64,000 nt of DNA from Micrococcaceae bacterium Sec5.7 (GTDB taxonomy: Bacteria > Actinomycetota > Actinomycetes > Actinomycetales > Micrococcaceae): the NCBI GenBank assembly GCA_039636785.1, contig CP144169.1, forward strand, positions 3,162,001-3,226,000, written 5' to 3'. Below are positions 18,052 through 25,691 of the stretch, piece after piece. Position numbers and translations under genes: made by a program. Numbering within the stretch: position 1 is the stretch's first letter; the number at the start of each line of letters is the position of its first letter. Below the pieces are notes generated by a model that saw nothing but the letters and a program-made list of their open reading frames with translations, was not told where the DNA came from and ran no database searches.

Positions 18052-19764
18052 CAGGAAGCCGTCCCTGACCAGGTTGCCTACCTCGGCGAGGAGCCCGGAG
18101 CGGAGCGCCTCGCCGTCGAATCCGTCTGCCCCGCCGAGCAAAGCCTCAAGGGCGCCGATGATCTGCCGGACGGACAGATCGCCGTCGCACGCTGAGACGA
18201 ACCCGGCCAGCTCGGTGCTGAGCAGGTTCGTCCGGCGGAGCCCGGCACCCTGGCGCAGCAGGATCACGCCAGGGTGTTCGGCACCGGGACGCTGATGGCG
18301 CTCCTCGGTGACGTCGTCTGCCACAAGCAGGTGCGTTTCGGCAAGGACGTTCGTGGCCAGCCAGTCAGCGCGTTCGACGGCGGCACCCAGGTGGGGGCCC
18401 ACCGGCTGTTCGATGGGGTACGTGATTTCCTCGAACCGGCGGATGACTGCGGCACCGGGGACTGCGGCACCGGGGACTGCGGCACCGGGGTCCGTGACAC
18501 CAGCGTCGGCAGAAGCAGACACGACGTCCGGCCTCCGCAGCCAGATCATGCCGAAGCCGATCGCCTCCACATCGCGGGCGGCAAAGTCGTCCAGGTAGGC
18601 CCCGTAGGCGCGGGCGTAGAGGCTGCGGTCCCGGCCCTCGGAGGCATCCTGCAGCCAGGTCTCGGCGTACTGCTCCGGGCCCACCTGCTCGCGCTGGATG
18701 AACCACACATCGGTGTCCGTGCCGGCCCAGTCCTGCGGCCGCTCATCCCAGGATTTCCCCGCTGTGATCTCCCAGTTGCCGAGCATCTGGGCCGTGCCGC
18801 CGGGTGCCAGAACAGAGGGCAGCGATGCCACAAGACGGGACACGATTTCGTCACCCGGCAGGCCGCCGTCCCGGTAGGTGAACTGGTCTGTTGCTGCTTC
18901 ACCCAGACTGCGCGGCGTGATGACGAATGGCGGGTTGGACACCACCAGCCCGAATTCCTCGCCGGCCACCGGCTCCAGCAACGAGCCCAGCCGCAGGCTC
19001 ACCCTGTCCTCCAGCCGGGCCGGGTCCACGTGCAGGGCCTCGGCGTTGAGCAGCACGTTGAAGCGGGCAAAGGCGAGGGCCCGTGCCGAAATGTCCGTGG
19101 CCGTCACATGCTCGCAATGGTGCAAGAGATGGAATGACTGGATGCCGCAGCCGGTTCCCACGTCCAGGGCTTTTGCCACGTGCCGGCGGATGGTGGACTG
19201 CACGAGGGTGGTGGACGCCTGCCCGATCCCCAGCACATGATCATGCCGGAGCACTCCGGCCTGCTGATGGGCGGCGAGGTCGCTGGCCACCCAGAGCTCA
19301 GCACCGCCGCTGCCCGGGGCGTCTTCCCCTGCGGTCCCCTCCCAGCCATACGGCCGCAGGTCAGCCTTCGCTGCGATCACCGCGCCCGATTCCGCCGGAT
19401 CCCCCGCCCCGGGCACCGGCTCAACGAGCCCCAGCGTCAGGAGACCTTCCGTGCGGATACCCGGGAGGGCGGCGTCGAGCGTTTCAACCGTCTGTGGAAC
19501 GGCCAGGAGCCAAAGGCGTACGACGGCGGCCAGCGCCACGGTTCGCGGGTCACCGTGAGTGGCGGTTTCGGTGACGATCAGCGCGGGGATGAGCTGGTCC
19601 CGGTTCAGGGCCGTGGAGGCGGATTCGCCCAGCAGTCCGGCCACGCCGTCCAGTGTGTAGCCGATGCCCCGCAGGTCAGCGGCGAGCGCCGTGAGGAGTT
19701 CGGGGCGATCACTCCGGGGTGCATCGGGCGTGTTGCCGGCGGTGAAGTGCGTTGATTCGGTCAC
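18040..19764 (-). CDS. SAM-dependent methyltransferase with N-terminal winged-helix-like domain
   Basis: A 574-residue class I methyltransferase. The SAM loop ALDVGTGCGIQS, the acidic TDIS and the catalytic VVSNPPFVI motif (NPPF type, as in HemK/RsmC-like N-methyltransferases acting on amide or amino groups) are in the middle, residues 200-300. Residues 20-190 form an uncharacterised N-terminal domain and the last 130 an uncharacterised C-terminal domain. This three-part layout is seen in actinobacterial proteins annotated only as DUF7059-type methyltransferases. A low-complexity insert of PGAAV units at about residues 425-440 comes from a 15-bp DNA repeat. The substrate is unknown; a ribosomal or tRNA target is a guess. 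Confidence 0.8.
   Translation of the reverse strand: MTESTHFTAGNTPDAPRSDRPELLTALAADLRGIGYTLDGVAGLLGESASTALNRDQLIPALIVTETATHGDPRTVALAAVVRLWLLAVPQTVETLDAALPGIRTEGLLTLGLVEPVPGAGDPAESGAVIAAKADLRPYGWEGTAGEDAPGSGGAELWVASDLAAHQQAGVLRHDHVLGIGQASTTLVQSTIRRHVAKALDVGTGCGIQSFHLLHHCEHVTATDISARALAFARFNVLLNAEALHVDPARLEDRVSLRLGSLLEPVAGEEFGLVVSNPPFVITPRSLGEAATDQFTYRDGGLPGDEIVSRLVASLPSVLAPGGTAQMLGNWEITAGKSWDERPQDWAGTDTDVWFIQREQVGPEQYAETWLQDASEGRDRSLYARAYGAYLDDFAARDVEAIGFGMIWLRRPDVVSASADAGVTDPGAAVPGAAVPGAAVIRRFEEITYPIEQPVGPHLGAAVERADWLATNVLAETHLLVADDVTEERHQRPGAEHPGVILLRQGAGLRRTNLLSTELAGFVSACDGDLSVRQIIGALEALLGGADGFDGEALRSGLLAEVGNLVRDGFLLPV
18446..18490. repeat. Three tandem 15-bp repeats inside the methyltransferase gene
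   Basis: Three exact copies of ACTGCGGCACCGGGG (plus strand) encode PGAAV three times in frame on the minus strand. The unit is a multiple of three, so slippage changes the length of the linker without breaking the frame. Confidence 0.9.
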
Positions 19765-19835
19765 CGGGCAAGTCTATTCTCGGCGGGGGTGTAGGCGGAC
19801 GCGCTGGCTTTGGGCGCGGGTACTCCGGGCGCTGA

Positions 19836-19871
19836 TACTGCCGGGGCGGGCATCTCCACACCCCGGCAGTA
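19836..19871 (-). terminator. Hairpin after the 19.9-kb lipoprotein gene
   Basis: A perfect 11-bp stem (TACTGCCGGGG at 19836-19846 with its complement at 19861-19871) encloses a 14-base loop. It lies 53 bases past the lipoprotein stop and before the methyltransferase start, fitting a terminator for the lipoprotein message. Confidence 0.6.
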
Positions 19872-19923
19872 CGCCTGGCTAACACTGTTTTGCATGACTG
19901 GACGGAATACTGCGTGGTCCGGG

Positions 19924-20406
19924 CTAGGAGAACGCGTTGTCGCCCGGAATATGGAGCAGTTTGCGGTTTCCGAGGGGTTGGGCGAGGTCAACGATTCCGC
20001 TGGGCGTCTGCAGTGCCGCAACGTCTTGGCACGGCGTGGCTGGGTTGCGGTAGACGGGGACGATGGCGACCTCTGTGGACGTTTCGACCACAATAACGCC
20101 CTTATCGGTCTGGCATTCCCCTGCCTGGGAGTACCGAATGACAAGTTGTTTTCCGCCATCCCCTGTTTCCAGGAGTCGCCACGCACCCACCTCATCGCCG
20201 CTCCTGTACGTCGGTACGAGGTGTACGGGCTGCGGATGTTCGTCCGGGAGTAGGCCGGCCGGCTGAAGGGGGTCAACGGTCGCGGCGTTCCACAGGGTGT
20301 CGGGGAATCCTGCGTGGGACGCCGGACCCTGATCACATGCGGCTATCCCTAGCGTAAAGGCGACAACCGCAAGGACGATACAGACTCCCCGCGCCAGCGT
20401 TCTCAT
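19924..20406 (-). CDS. Secreted lipoprotein of unknown function
   Basis: A 160-residue protein with a clear lipoprotein signal: Arg near the N-terminus, a hydrophobic stretch (VCIVLAVVAFTLG) and the lipobox GIAAC at about residues 20-24. The mature part has no recognised domain; it is rich in beta-type segments (KQLVIRYSQ, GVIVVETSTEVAIVPVY) with two further cysteines that could form a disulfide. The ATG overlaps the stop of the upstream protease-like fragment by four bases, so the two are translated together. The surrounding DNA is less GC-rich than average. Confidence 0.72.
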   Translation of the reverse strand: MRTLARGVCIVLAVVAFTLGIAACDQGPASHAGFPDTLWNAATVDPLQPAGLLPDEHPQPVHLVPTYRSGDEVGAWRLLETGDGGKQLVIRYSQAGECQTDKGVIVVETSTEVAIVPVYRNPATPCQDVAALQTPSGIVDLAQPLGNRKLLHIPGDNAFS

Positions 20407-20627
20407 CCGACATCAATCTGCAAATTGCCGGAGGCCGAACCGAGTCTCAAGGTCACGGCCTGCCAAGGGAAGTAATAGCAAGGCTTGACGGGGCTTATGT
20501 CTAAAACCAGGCCAATGATGATACCCACTGCTCGGACACCGCCCGGAAGATAGCAGTCATATACCGGTCCTCCACTGTCGACTGCTCTGCCACCAACCTT
20601 ATTGCTAAGTCTGATTCCACTCGGCAT
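20403..20627 (-). pseudogene. C-terminal fragment resembling an S1 serine protease
   Basis: A 74-codon frame that begins just after an in-frame TAG. It contains AVDSGGPVYDC, which matches the catalytic-serine GDSGGPV block of chymotrypsin/streptogrisin-type proteases with Ala-Val in place of the usual Gly, and later AVGIIIG and CYYFPWQAVTLRLG, which match the end of that fold. The His and Asp parts of the triad are not found upstream in any frame, so this is a tail without a catalytic centre. It overlaps the lipoprotein start by four bases (ATGA). It may be a decayed gene or a kept small coupling frame; the former seems likelier. Confidence 0.5.
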
Positions 20628-20750
20628 TCCCTAGCTCCCAACTGCAGAATTGCGATTACGGATCAACTTAGATCGGCAGACCGGGCAGCACAATGCGTCG
20701 GAGTCCCTGGCAGCCAATCGTCTATCTGTTCGTAATAGAGGTTCGCCGGT

Positions 20751-20838
20751 CTCGATCTTTCCTGAGGCAGGGTTTCGGATGGGTCAGGGCTTAACCTCGA
20801 TCTTTCATGAGGCGGGGTTTCGCCCTGGTCAGGGCTTA
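20751..20838. repeat. Tandem pair of IS-end-like 43-bp repeats
   Basis: Two copies (20751-20793 and 20796-20838) are about 84% identical, both beginning CTCGATCTTTC and ending GGTCAGGGCTTA. The second lies about 80 bp beyond the stop of the IS1380-like transposase fragment, where the element's terminal inverted repeat should be. The first copy suggests a second, otherwise lost, insertion end. Confidence 0.6.
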
Positions 20839-20915
20839 CCGGCTGCCTGACCTGGTCGATTCTTGCACGAGGGTGTGACAGTGCGGCCGCTGACCCCGGG
20901 CGGCGAGGCCCTTTA

Positions 20916-21068
20916 TCAGCAGAGACGTTCGGGGGCTGACGCTGCCACATGCAGGACGGTTTGGCGGGCGTGCCGGCTGACCTTCCCGGCGATCTCGAAG
21001 ACCCTCGCGCGGAGTTCCTTTGGTTCCCATCGCCGGTCGCGGGTGCCGGCGAAGGCGAGCACCTTCAT
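20916..21068 (-). pseudogene. IS1380-family transposase, C-terminal remnant
   Basis: Fifty codons on the minus strand read MKVLAFAGTRDRRWEPKEL and then a stretch containing EIAGKVSRHARQTVLHVAA before a TGA. This is the characteristic end of IS1380-type transposases (the RHARxTVLHLA segment). Everything upstream of the fragment has been replaced by the TipA-like gene, whose stop codon lies 25 bases away. The element is therefore dead, truncated at its 5' side, and retains its right end at 20796-20838. Confidence 0.7.
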
Positions 21069-21092
21069 GAAATGCCGAGGCTAACACCGGAT

Positions 21093-21851
21093 TTACAGAT
21101 TCTTCTCCGCGTAGATGCGCAGTGCGTCGCGGACGAAACCGGCACCTGCCTCGCCGCCGTAGTTCGCGGCGAAGCGCGGGTCCGCAGCGTACATCTCGCC
21201 GAGACCGGTGACGTACCCCTTGGCGTCGCCGCCTGGCGCCGCCGTCGGAGTTCCCGGAATGCCGGTGAGCCACTCGACGTGACGCTTCGCGAGCTCCTGC
21301 GCCTCTGCGCTGTCCCCCGCGGCGCCTGATTCCGCAGCGGCGATCCAGTCGTTTCCGAGTTGCTGGGAGTGCTGCTTCCACGCGGTCTTTTCGTCCGCGC
21401 CCATGCCGCGCCACCATGCGTCGCTCTTTGCGTAGGAGCTCTTGCCCCAACGCTCCTCAACCTCATCCTTGTATTGGGTGTGGTCAAAGCCGTCGAACAT
21501 GTCCTCTGCCATGATTTCCCCTCCTTCTTTCACTGCTTTGATGGTTTGCTGGACCGACGCGATCTGCCGCGCCAGCCGGTTTTGTTCCTGCCGGAGCCAC
21601 CCGAGGTGACCGCTCAGGGCCTTCGCGGCATCAGCCTCGTTCTGCACCACCTGGGCGATCACCGGCAAGCCGAGCCCCATGCCACGGAGGAGCAGGATGC
21701 GCTGCAATTGCACCAGCGCGGCCTGATCGTAGTAGCGGTAGCCGTTGAAGCCGGTGCGGCTTGGCCGGAGCAGGCCGATGTCATCGTAGTGGCGCAGGGT
21801 CCGGCTTGTTGTGCCGGCGATCCTGGCGATTTCCTGGATGGACCAGTCCAT
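21093..21851 (-). CDS. TipA-like MerR-family regulator
   Basis: A 252-residue activator. Residues 1-70 are a MerR DNA-binding domain (WSIQEIARIAGTTSRTLRHYDDIGLL, then NGYRYYDQAALVQLQRI), followed by a coiled-coil dimerisation helix to about 115. The C-terminal half is a TipAS antibiotic-recognition domain (EVEERWG..., then MYAADPRFAANYGG near the end), a globin-like ligand trap for thiopeptide-type drugs and other hydrophobic molecules. The ATG at 21851 has GGAGGAGGGG upstream. The promoter at 21904-21934 has the MerR arrangement, so autoregulation is expected. It is divergent from the NYN-domain gene; no efflux gene is next to it. Confidence 0.88.
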   Translation of the reverse strand: MDWSIQEIARIAGTTSRTLRHYDDIGLLRPSRTGFNGYRYYDQAALVQLQRILLLRGMGLGLPVIAQVVQNEADAAKALSGHLGWLRQEQNRLARQIASVQQTIKAVKEGGEIMAEDMFDGFDHTQYKDEVEERWGKSSYAKSDAWWRGMGADEKTAWKQHSQQLGNDWIAAAESGAAGDSAEAQELAKRHVEWLTGIPGTPTAAPGGDAKGYVTGLGEMYAADPRFAANYGGEAGAGFVRDALRIYAEKNL

Positions 21852-21903
21852 GGGCCCCTCCTCCGGTGGTGTCATCTGCGGGTGGGAATGACCCGACAAT
21901 GTG

Positions 21904-21934
21904 ACTATAAAGGTTGACGCTACGTCAAGGTCAA
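21904..21934 (-). promoter_or_regulatory. MerR-type promoter with 19-bp spacer and operator
   Basis: On the minus strand, -35 TTGACC (21929-21934) and -10 TATAGT (21904-21909) are separated by 19 bp. The palindrome TTGACGTAGCGTCAA (21914-21928) fills the spacer. An over-long spacer with the operator inside it is the hallmark of promoters untwisted by MerR-family activators. The predicted start lies about 45 bases upstream of the TipA-like ATG. Confidence 0.85.
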
Positions 21935-22053
21935 GGCCTTCCGCGGCCAAAGGCGTGCGACGCGGCGAGCGCCGCGGTGGCCGGCGCACCGGGGGCGGCC
22001 GGCTCGGCACCGCGCTGCAGAGATTGCCGCCGGCACAACCTATGCTTCTCACC

Positions 22054-23040
22054 ATGAGCCGCAAAAGTGTGATCTTCGTTGATGCAGGGTTTCTCCTCGC
22101 TACGGGCGGCCTTCGGGTCACCGGGAATTCACTCAGGTCGGCGTTCACGGTCCAGTACAAGAGTCTGGCGGACGGCATCCAGAGTTTCGTGAGGAAGAGG
22201 GATGATCGTGACCTGCTCAGAACGTACTGGTACGACGCCGCGAAGGACGGCCTGTTCAGCGATGAGCACAAACGGATTGGGCTTCTTCCCGGGGTGAAGG
22301 TCCGGTTGGGACGGATGTCGTACAACGGCGAACAGAAGGGGGTTGACCTGAAGCTCGGCCTCGACCTCGTGGGGGTGGCGCGTAACCGGTCGGCCGACGT
22401 CGCATACCTGCTGTCCGGCGACGACGATCTCGCCGAAGCTGTCGAAGCCGCCCAGGACCTCGGCATGAAAGTGGTCCTGCTTGGCATCGAGAATCAAGGA
22501 CACAGACTGGGCGTCACGGCCGTGGCGGAACACCTGGCCCTGCAGGTTGACGACATTGCAACCCTTCCGCAGTCACTGCTGGACGGGTGCTTCGCGAAAT
22601 CCGGCCAGCTCAGCGACCCCGCCCCTGCCACAACTGCGCCGAACGTCCTCCTCCCGGTCAGCTCAGCCGACGGGCACACCCGGCCGGTTCCTTCGCCCGG
22701 GCCGCGGCGTGCCATACAAGTGGCCAGGCCGCATCCTGCCGTTCGCAGGGAACCCGTGTACTCAACGGAATCGGGTGCTGCTCCTACTCCCAGCCCATGG
22801 TTTGATCTGGTTGAATCTGCGGAGCAGGTGGCCGTCAGCCTCGCGAACAACTGGCATGGGAGCGTCACCCAGCTTGAAATCAATGAACTATTGGCCGAGC
22901 GTCCTTTGCTGCCGCCGGATATTGACCGCGTCCTCATCAAGGACTGTGCCGCGAAGATCGGCGAAACGAAGACCGACATCCAAGACATCCGCAAAGCCCT
23001 CCGCGCGACGTTCTGGCGGCGCCTCGACGAACTGGTCTAA
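22054..23040 (+). CDS. NYN-domain (PIN-like) protein, putative RNase
   Basis: A 328-residue protein. The N-terminal 170 residues form a NYN/LabA-like PIN nuclease domain with acidic residues where metal ligands are expected: VIFVDAGFLL, KGVDLKLGLDL and LLSGDDDLAEAVEAAQDLG. A proline-rich linker follows, then a C-terminal helical domain of about 80 residues (SLANNWHGSVTQLEINELLA) that could bind nucleic acid. I choose the ATG at 22054; an in-frame ATG four codons earlier is possible. Neither has a Shine-Dalgarno, and TATGCT sits 7 bases before the later ATG, so a leaderless message is conceivable. It is divergent from the TipA-like gene. The target RNA is unknown. Confidence 0.75.
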   Translation: MSRKSVIFVDAGFLLATGGLRVTGNSLRSAFTVQYKSLADGIQSFVRKRDDRDLLRTYWYDAAKDGLFSDEHKRIGLLPGVKVRLGRMSYNGEQKGVDLKLGLDLVGVARNRSADVAYLLSGDDDLAEAVEAAQDLGMKVVLLGIENQGHRLGVTAVAEHLALQVDDIATLPQSLLDGCFAKSGQLSDPAPATTAPNVLLPVSSADGHTRPVPSPGPRRAIQVARPHPAVRREPVYSTESGAAPTPSPWFDLVESAEQVAVSLANNWHGSVTQLEINELLAERPLLPPDIDRVLIKDCAAKIGETKTDIQDIRKALRATFWRRLDELV

Positions 23041-23111
23041 CAGCTTTCCGCCTTGCGGATTCAGGTCACGCAGGGAATCATTGGGGCATGCGTATGCAGC
23101 AGCGATTTATG

Positions 23112-23142
23112 AGCCCTCGGCCGCTTCCCGGCCGCACGGGCT
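23112..23142 (+). terminator. Two-tier hairpin after the NYN gene
   Basis: AGCCC/GGGCT (outer, 23112-23116 and 23138-23142) and CGGCCG/CGGCCG (inner, 23118-23123 and 23129-23134) form a compact GC-rich hairpin 70 bases after the NYN stop and 95 bases before the PheS-like start. There is no U-tract; it may be a terminator or part of the next gene's leader. Confidence 0.4.
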
Positions 23143-23236
23143 ACTTGTCGCGCGCATAACTGCAGCTGCCGTGGTCCGTCCGGCTCAGCGGCTGAGGGTG
23201 AACTCCCCTCCCGCAGCTGAACCCAAGGACCCTGCC

Positions 23237-24393
23237 ATGAAAAACTACCTTTCCCTCACTGACCTCAATTCCGCCCTGGCCCTCCGCGATCTGTCCGATC
23301 CTGCCGCCGGCCCGCACGCCATGCAGCTGCTCCTGGCAGAGGTGGTCGTCGCCCTGGAACGGCGTTGGGACGTGCCGTCGCAGACCCACCGGATCAATCC
23401 GCTGGTGGCCACCTCGCACAACTACGACCGCCTGGGATATTCGCCCGACGACGTCACCCGGGACTCGCGCTACTCCCGCCATGTGAGCCCCACGGTTATG
23501 CTCCGCAGCCACACGTCGCCGCTATCCCGGCGCTGCTGGACTCGCTCCGGGACGAACTCGGCTATTACGACCAGCTGCATGTGCTCCCTGGCCTCGTGTA
23601 CCGTCGAGACGCGATTGACCGCACCCATGTGGGTGCCCCGCACCAGGTGGACCTGTGGCGGATCAAATCGCGTGGGCTGCTGGGGGCCGCAGAGCTGCAC
23701 ACCATGATGGCCGCCGTGGTTGAAGCCGTGCTGCCCGCCGAAGAGTATCCGGACGTGCGGTGGCGCGCCACGCCTTCGAAACACAGCTATACGGCCGCGG
23801 GCCGGCAGCTGGATGTGCAGATCGCCCTGCCGGACGGACGCCGCGAATGGCTGGAGCTGGCCGAGTGCGGGCTGGTGGCCGCGCCGATCCTCCGCGGTTC
23901 CGGCCTGGATCCGCGGCGCTGGGCAGGGCTGGCTTTGGGCATGGGCCTGGACCGGGCTCTGATGCTGCGGAAGGGGATCGGCGATATCCGGCTCCTGCGC
24001 TCGCAAAGCCCGGAGGTCCAGGCGCAGCTGCTGGATCTGCAGCCGTACCGGCCTGTCTCGGTGATGCCGGAGGTCAGGCGGGATCTCTCGCTGGTGCTGG
24101 CAAACGCGGCAGACGCCGACGCCGAATGGCTCGGCGACCTCGCCCGCAGCGCTCTCGGTGGTGATGCTGATGTGCTGGCAACGCTTGAGGTCAAAGCGGT
24201 GACGCCGACGGCGGAGCTGCCGCCGGCCGCCGTCGAACGCCTCCGCATGGCTCCCGGGGAGGTGAACGTGCTGCTTCGGCTGGTGCTGCAGCCGCTGGAC
24301 CGCACCCTGACTGACCAGGAAGCCAACGGCCTGCGGGACAGGGTGTATCTGGCTCTGCATCAGGGGCTGGTGCCCGAGCTGATCGCGGGGTAG
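23237..24393 (+). pseudogene. PheS-like (phenylalanyl-tRNA synthetase alpha-related) gene with a frameshift
   Basis: Two overlapping frames together read as one protein of about 385 residues. The first starts at ATG 23237 (MKNYLSLTDLNSALALRDL) and the second carries DLWRIKSRGLLG (class II motif 2-like), GLALGMGLDRALMLRKGI (motif 3) and a C-terminal anticodon-binding-like fold. The join lies near 23515 and needs one extra base after ACGTCG. It resembles the stand-alone PheS-related ligases sometimes called SrmL, not the housekeeping PheS. AAGGA lies nine bases before the ATG. It is either a true one-base deletion or a sequencing error, since the rest of both frames looks well preserved. Confidence 0.7.
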
Positions 24394-24442
24394 GCGTGGC
24401 AGGGCGTCAGTCATGCCAAGGTTCAGCGGGTAAATTGGAGGC

Positions 24443-24886
24443 ATGGCTAAACTTCCTCCGGTGCTCCTCCGCGCCGTTTCCGGGGCGGCCGGCGCCGCCG
24501 TTGTGCTGCTGGCCGCAACCGCCTGCTCTGCGGCCGTTTCGATTGAAAACGCCGATGTTCCTGCTTGGAAAGCCACAGCGCTGCCGTCCGCAGGCGGGAT
24601 GATATTGGAGGATTCCGGCAAGATTCTGAACCGGGATCCGGTCGTCCGGGAAACGCCCAACGTTGCCGCGGGCGGCTACACGCTGACCCTGACATGCGAC
24701 GGCGGCGGCAAGGCGTTTTTAGCCGTGAGCTCCGCGGGCAAGAAGTTGGTGGACACCGGCGCAGCGTGTAACGGCAGCCGCGAAACCGTGAAAGTAACCC
24801 TGCCGGCGCCGGGCCCAGTGGCGATCAGCGCCTCCAGTGTGGACGCCCCGCTCATCTACGCCTACCAGCTGGTGGCCGCCTGGTAA
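24443..24886 (+). CDS. Small secreted lipoprotein
   Basis: A 147-residue protein with a lipoprotein signal (hydrophobic core GAAGAAVVLLAA, lipobox ATAC with Cys at about 28). The mature domain is beta-rich and has a YTLTLTCDGGGKAFL segment plus a later Cys. The lipoprotein encoded 170 bp downstream has a matching YALTLACRSQ segment, so the two are probably diverged tandem paralogues. The ATG directly follows TGGAGGC. No function is known; a cell-surface accessory role is all that can be said. Confidence 0.72.
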   Translation: MAKLPPVLLRAVSGAAGAAVVLLAATACSAAVSIENADVPAWKATALPSAGGMILEDSGKILNRDPVVRETPNVAAGGYTLTLTCDGGGKAFLAVSSAGKKLVDTGAACNGSRETVKVTLPAPGPVAISASSVDAPLIYAYQLVAAW

Positions 24887-25054
24887 CTGGGCGGCGGAAC
24901 CCTGCTGGAGCTCACGTTCGGCTGCGCGGCGTCACGCAACATGTGGTTCAGCTCAAGACTGGTTCTGTCACGTTGCACGTCGTGAGACACACGGGCGGCG
25001 GACGGACCGGCTGCCCCTATGGTTTGGAGCCAAGCACGGGCATAAAGTCAGAGT

Positions 25055-25636
25055 ATGCCCACCGCGCATGTGGCCAAGGTGCGTCCTCCCCGTTGGCCGG
25101 CACCCCGGGTGCCTCCATTGCGCACCCCGGCAGCCGCCGTCGTACTTTGCGTTGCGCTGTGTGCCGGCGCTGTCCTGACCGGCTGCGAGTATTCGTATGA
25201 CGACGGCCGGGAACCTCTGCCCGATTCCGCGGTTTCATCAGCGGCACCGCCGTTCACGAGCGCCGCGTTGCCTCAGGATCCCCGCCTGAACGAGCCCGTG
25301 TCCGGGGCGGAACTGGAGGCATGGGCGGCGCAGGTCCTGCCGGACGCTGAAGGGCAGCAATTCCGCAGCAGTTTCGGGTCGCTGGCAGCCGGCCACGTCA
25401 GGACGGAATCCACCGGCCAATTGCCCAGCGGGACATACGCGCTGACTCTCGCGTGCCGGAGCCAGCGCCGGGTTTCCTTCACGGTGCGGGACGACCAATT
25501 TGCCCTCGTGGACCTCAGCCTGCGCTGCGGAACATCCAGGGTGAACGTGGTGTATCTGAGCGCAGATACGCTGCTCACCGTGCGGGTGGATTCCCAGTCG
25601 GCCTCGAATTTCGCGTACCGCGTCAGCCGGATCTGA
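25055..25636 (+). CDS. Small secreted lipoprotein, paralogue of the preceding gene
   Basis: A 193-residue protein whose long basic N-region leads to a hydrophobic stretch (AAAVVLCVALCAGAV) and the lipobox VLTGC with Cys at about 44. The mature region begins with an acidic, Ser/Ala-rich linker and ends in a beta domain (YALTLACRSQRRVSF... LSLRCGTSRVNVVYL) sharing the Cys-containing pattern of the lipoprotein encoded at 24443-24886. The ribosome site is weak (AGTCAGAG). A shorter start may exist because the N-region is unusually long. Function unknown. Confidence 0.7.
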   Translation: MPTAHVAKVRPPRWPAPRVPPLRTPAAAVVLCVALCAGAVLTGCEYSYDDGREPLPDSAVSSAAPPFTSAALPQDPRLNEPVSGAELEAWAAQVLPDAEGQQFRSSFGSLAAGHVRTESTGQLPSGTYALTLACRSQRRVSFTVRDDQFALVDLSLRCGTSRVNVVYLSADTLLTVRVDSQSASNFAYRVSRI

Positions 25637-25691
25637 GCGCCCACGCGTTGAGCCTGCCGCGCCCCCGGACTCAACAGACCCGATCACCAGG

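Noticed and set aside
18446..18490. Short regular repeats as a CRISPR array
   Set aside because: The units are 15 bp, directly adjacent without spacers and lie in frame inside a gene; no cas gene is present.
20836..21450. A 204-codon minus-strand frame overlapping the TipA-like gene and the IS remnant
   Set aside because: It is an out-of-frame shadow, Arg-rich, and conflicts with the well-supported MerR frame and the transposase remnant.
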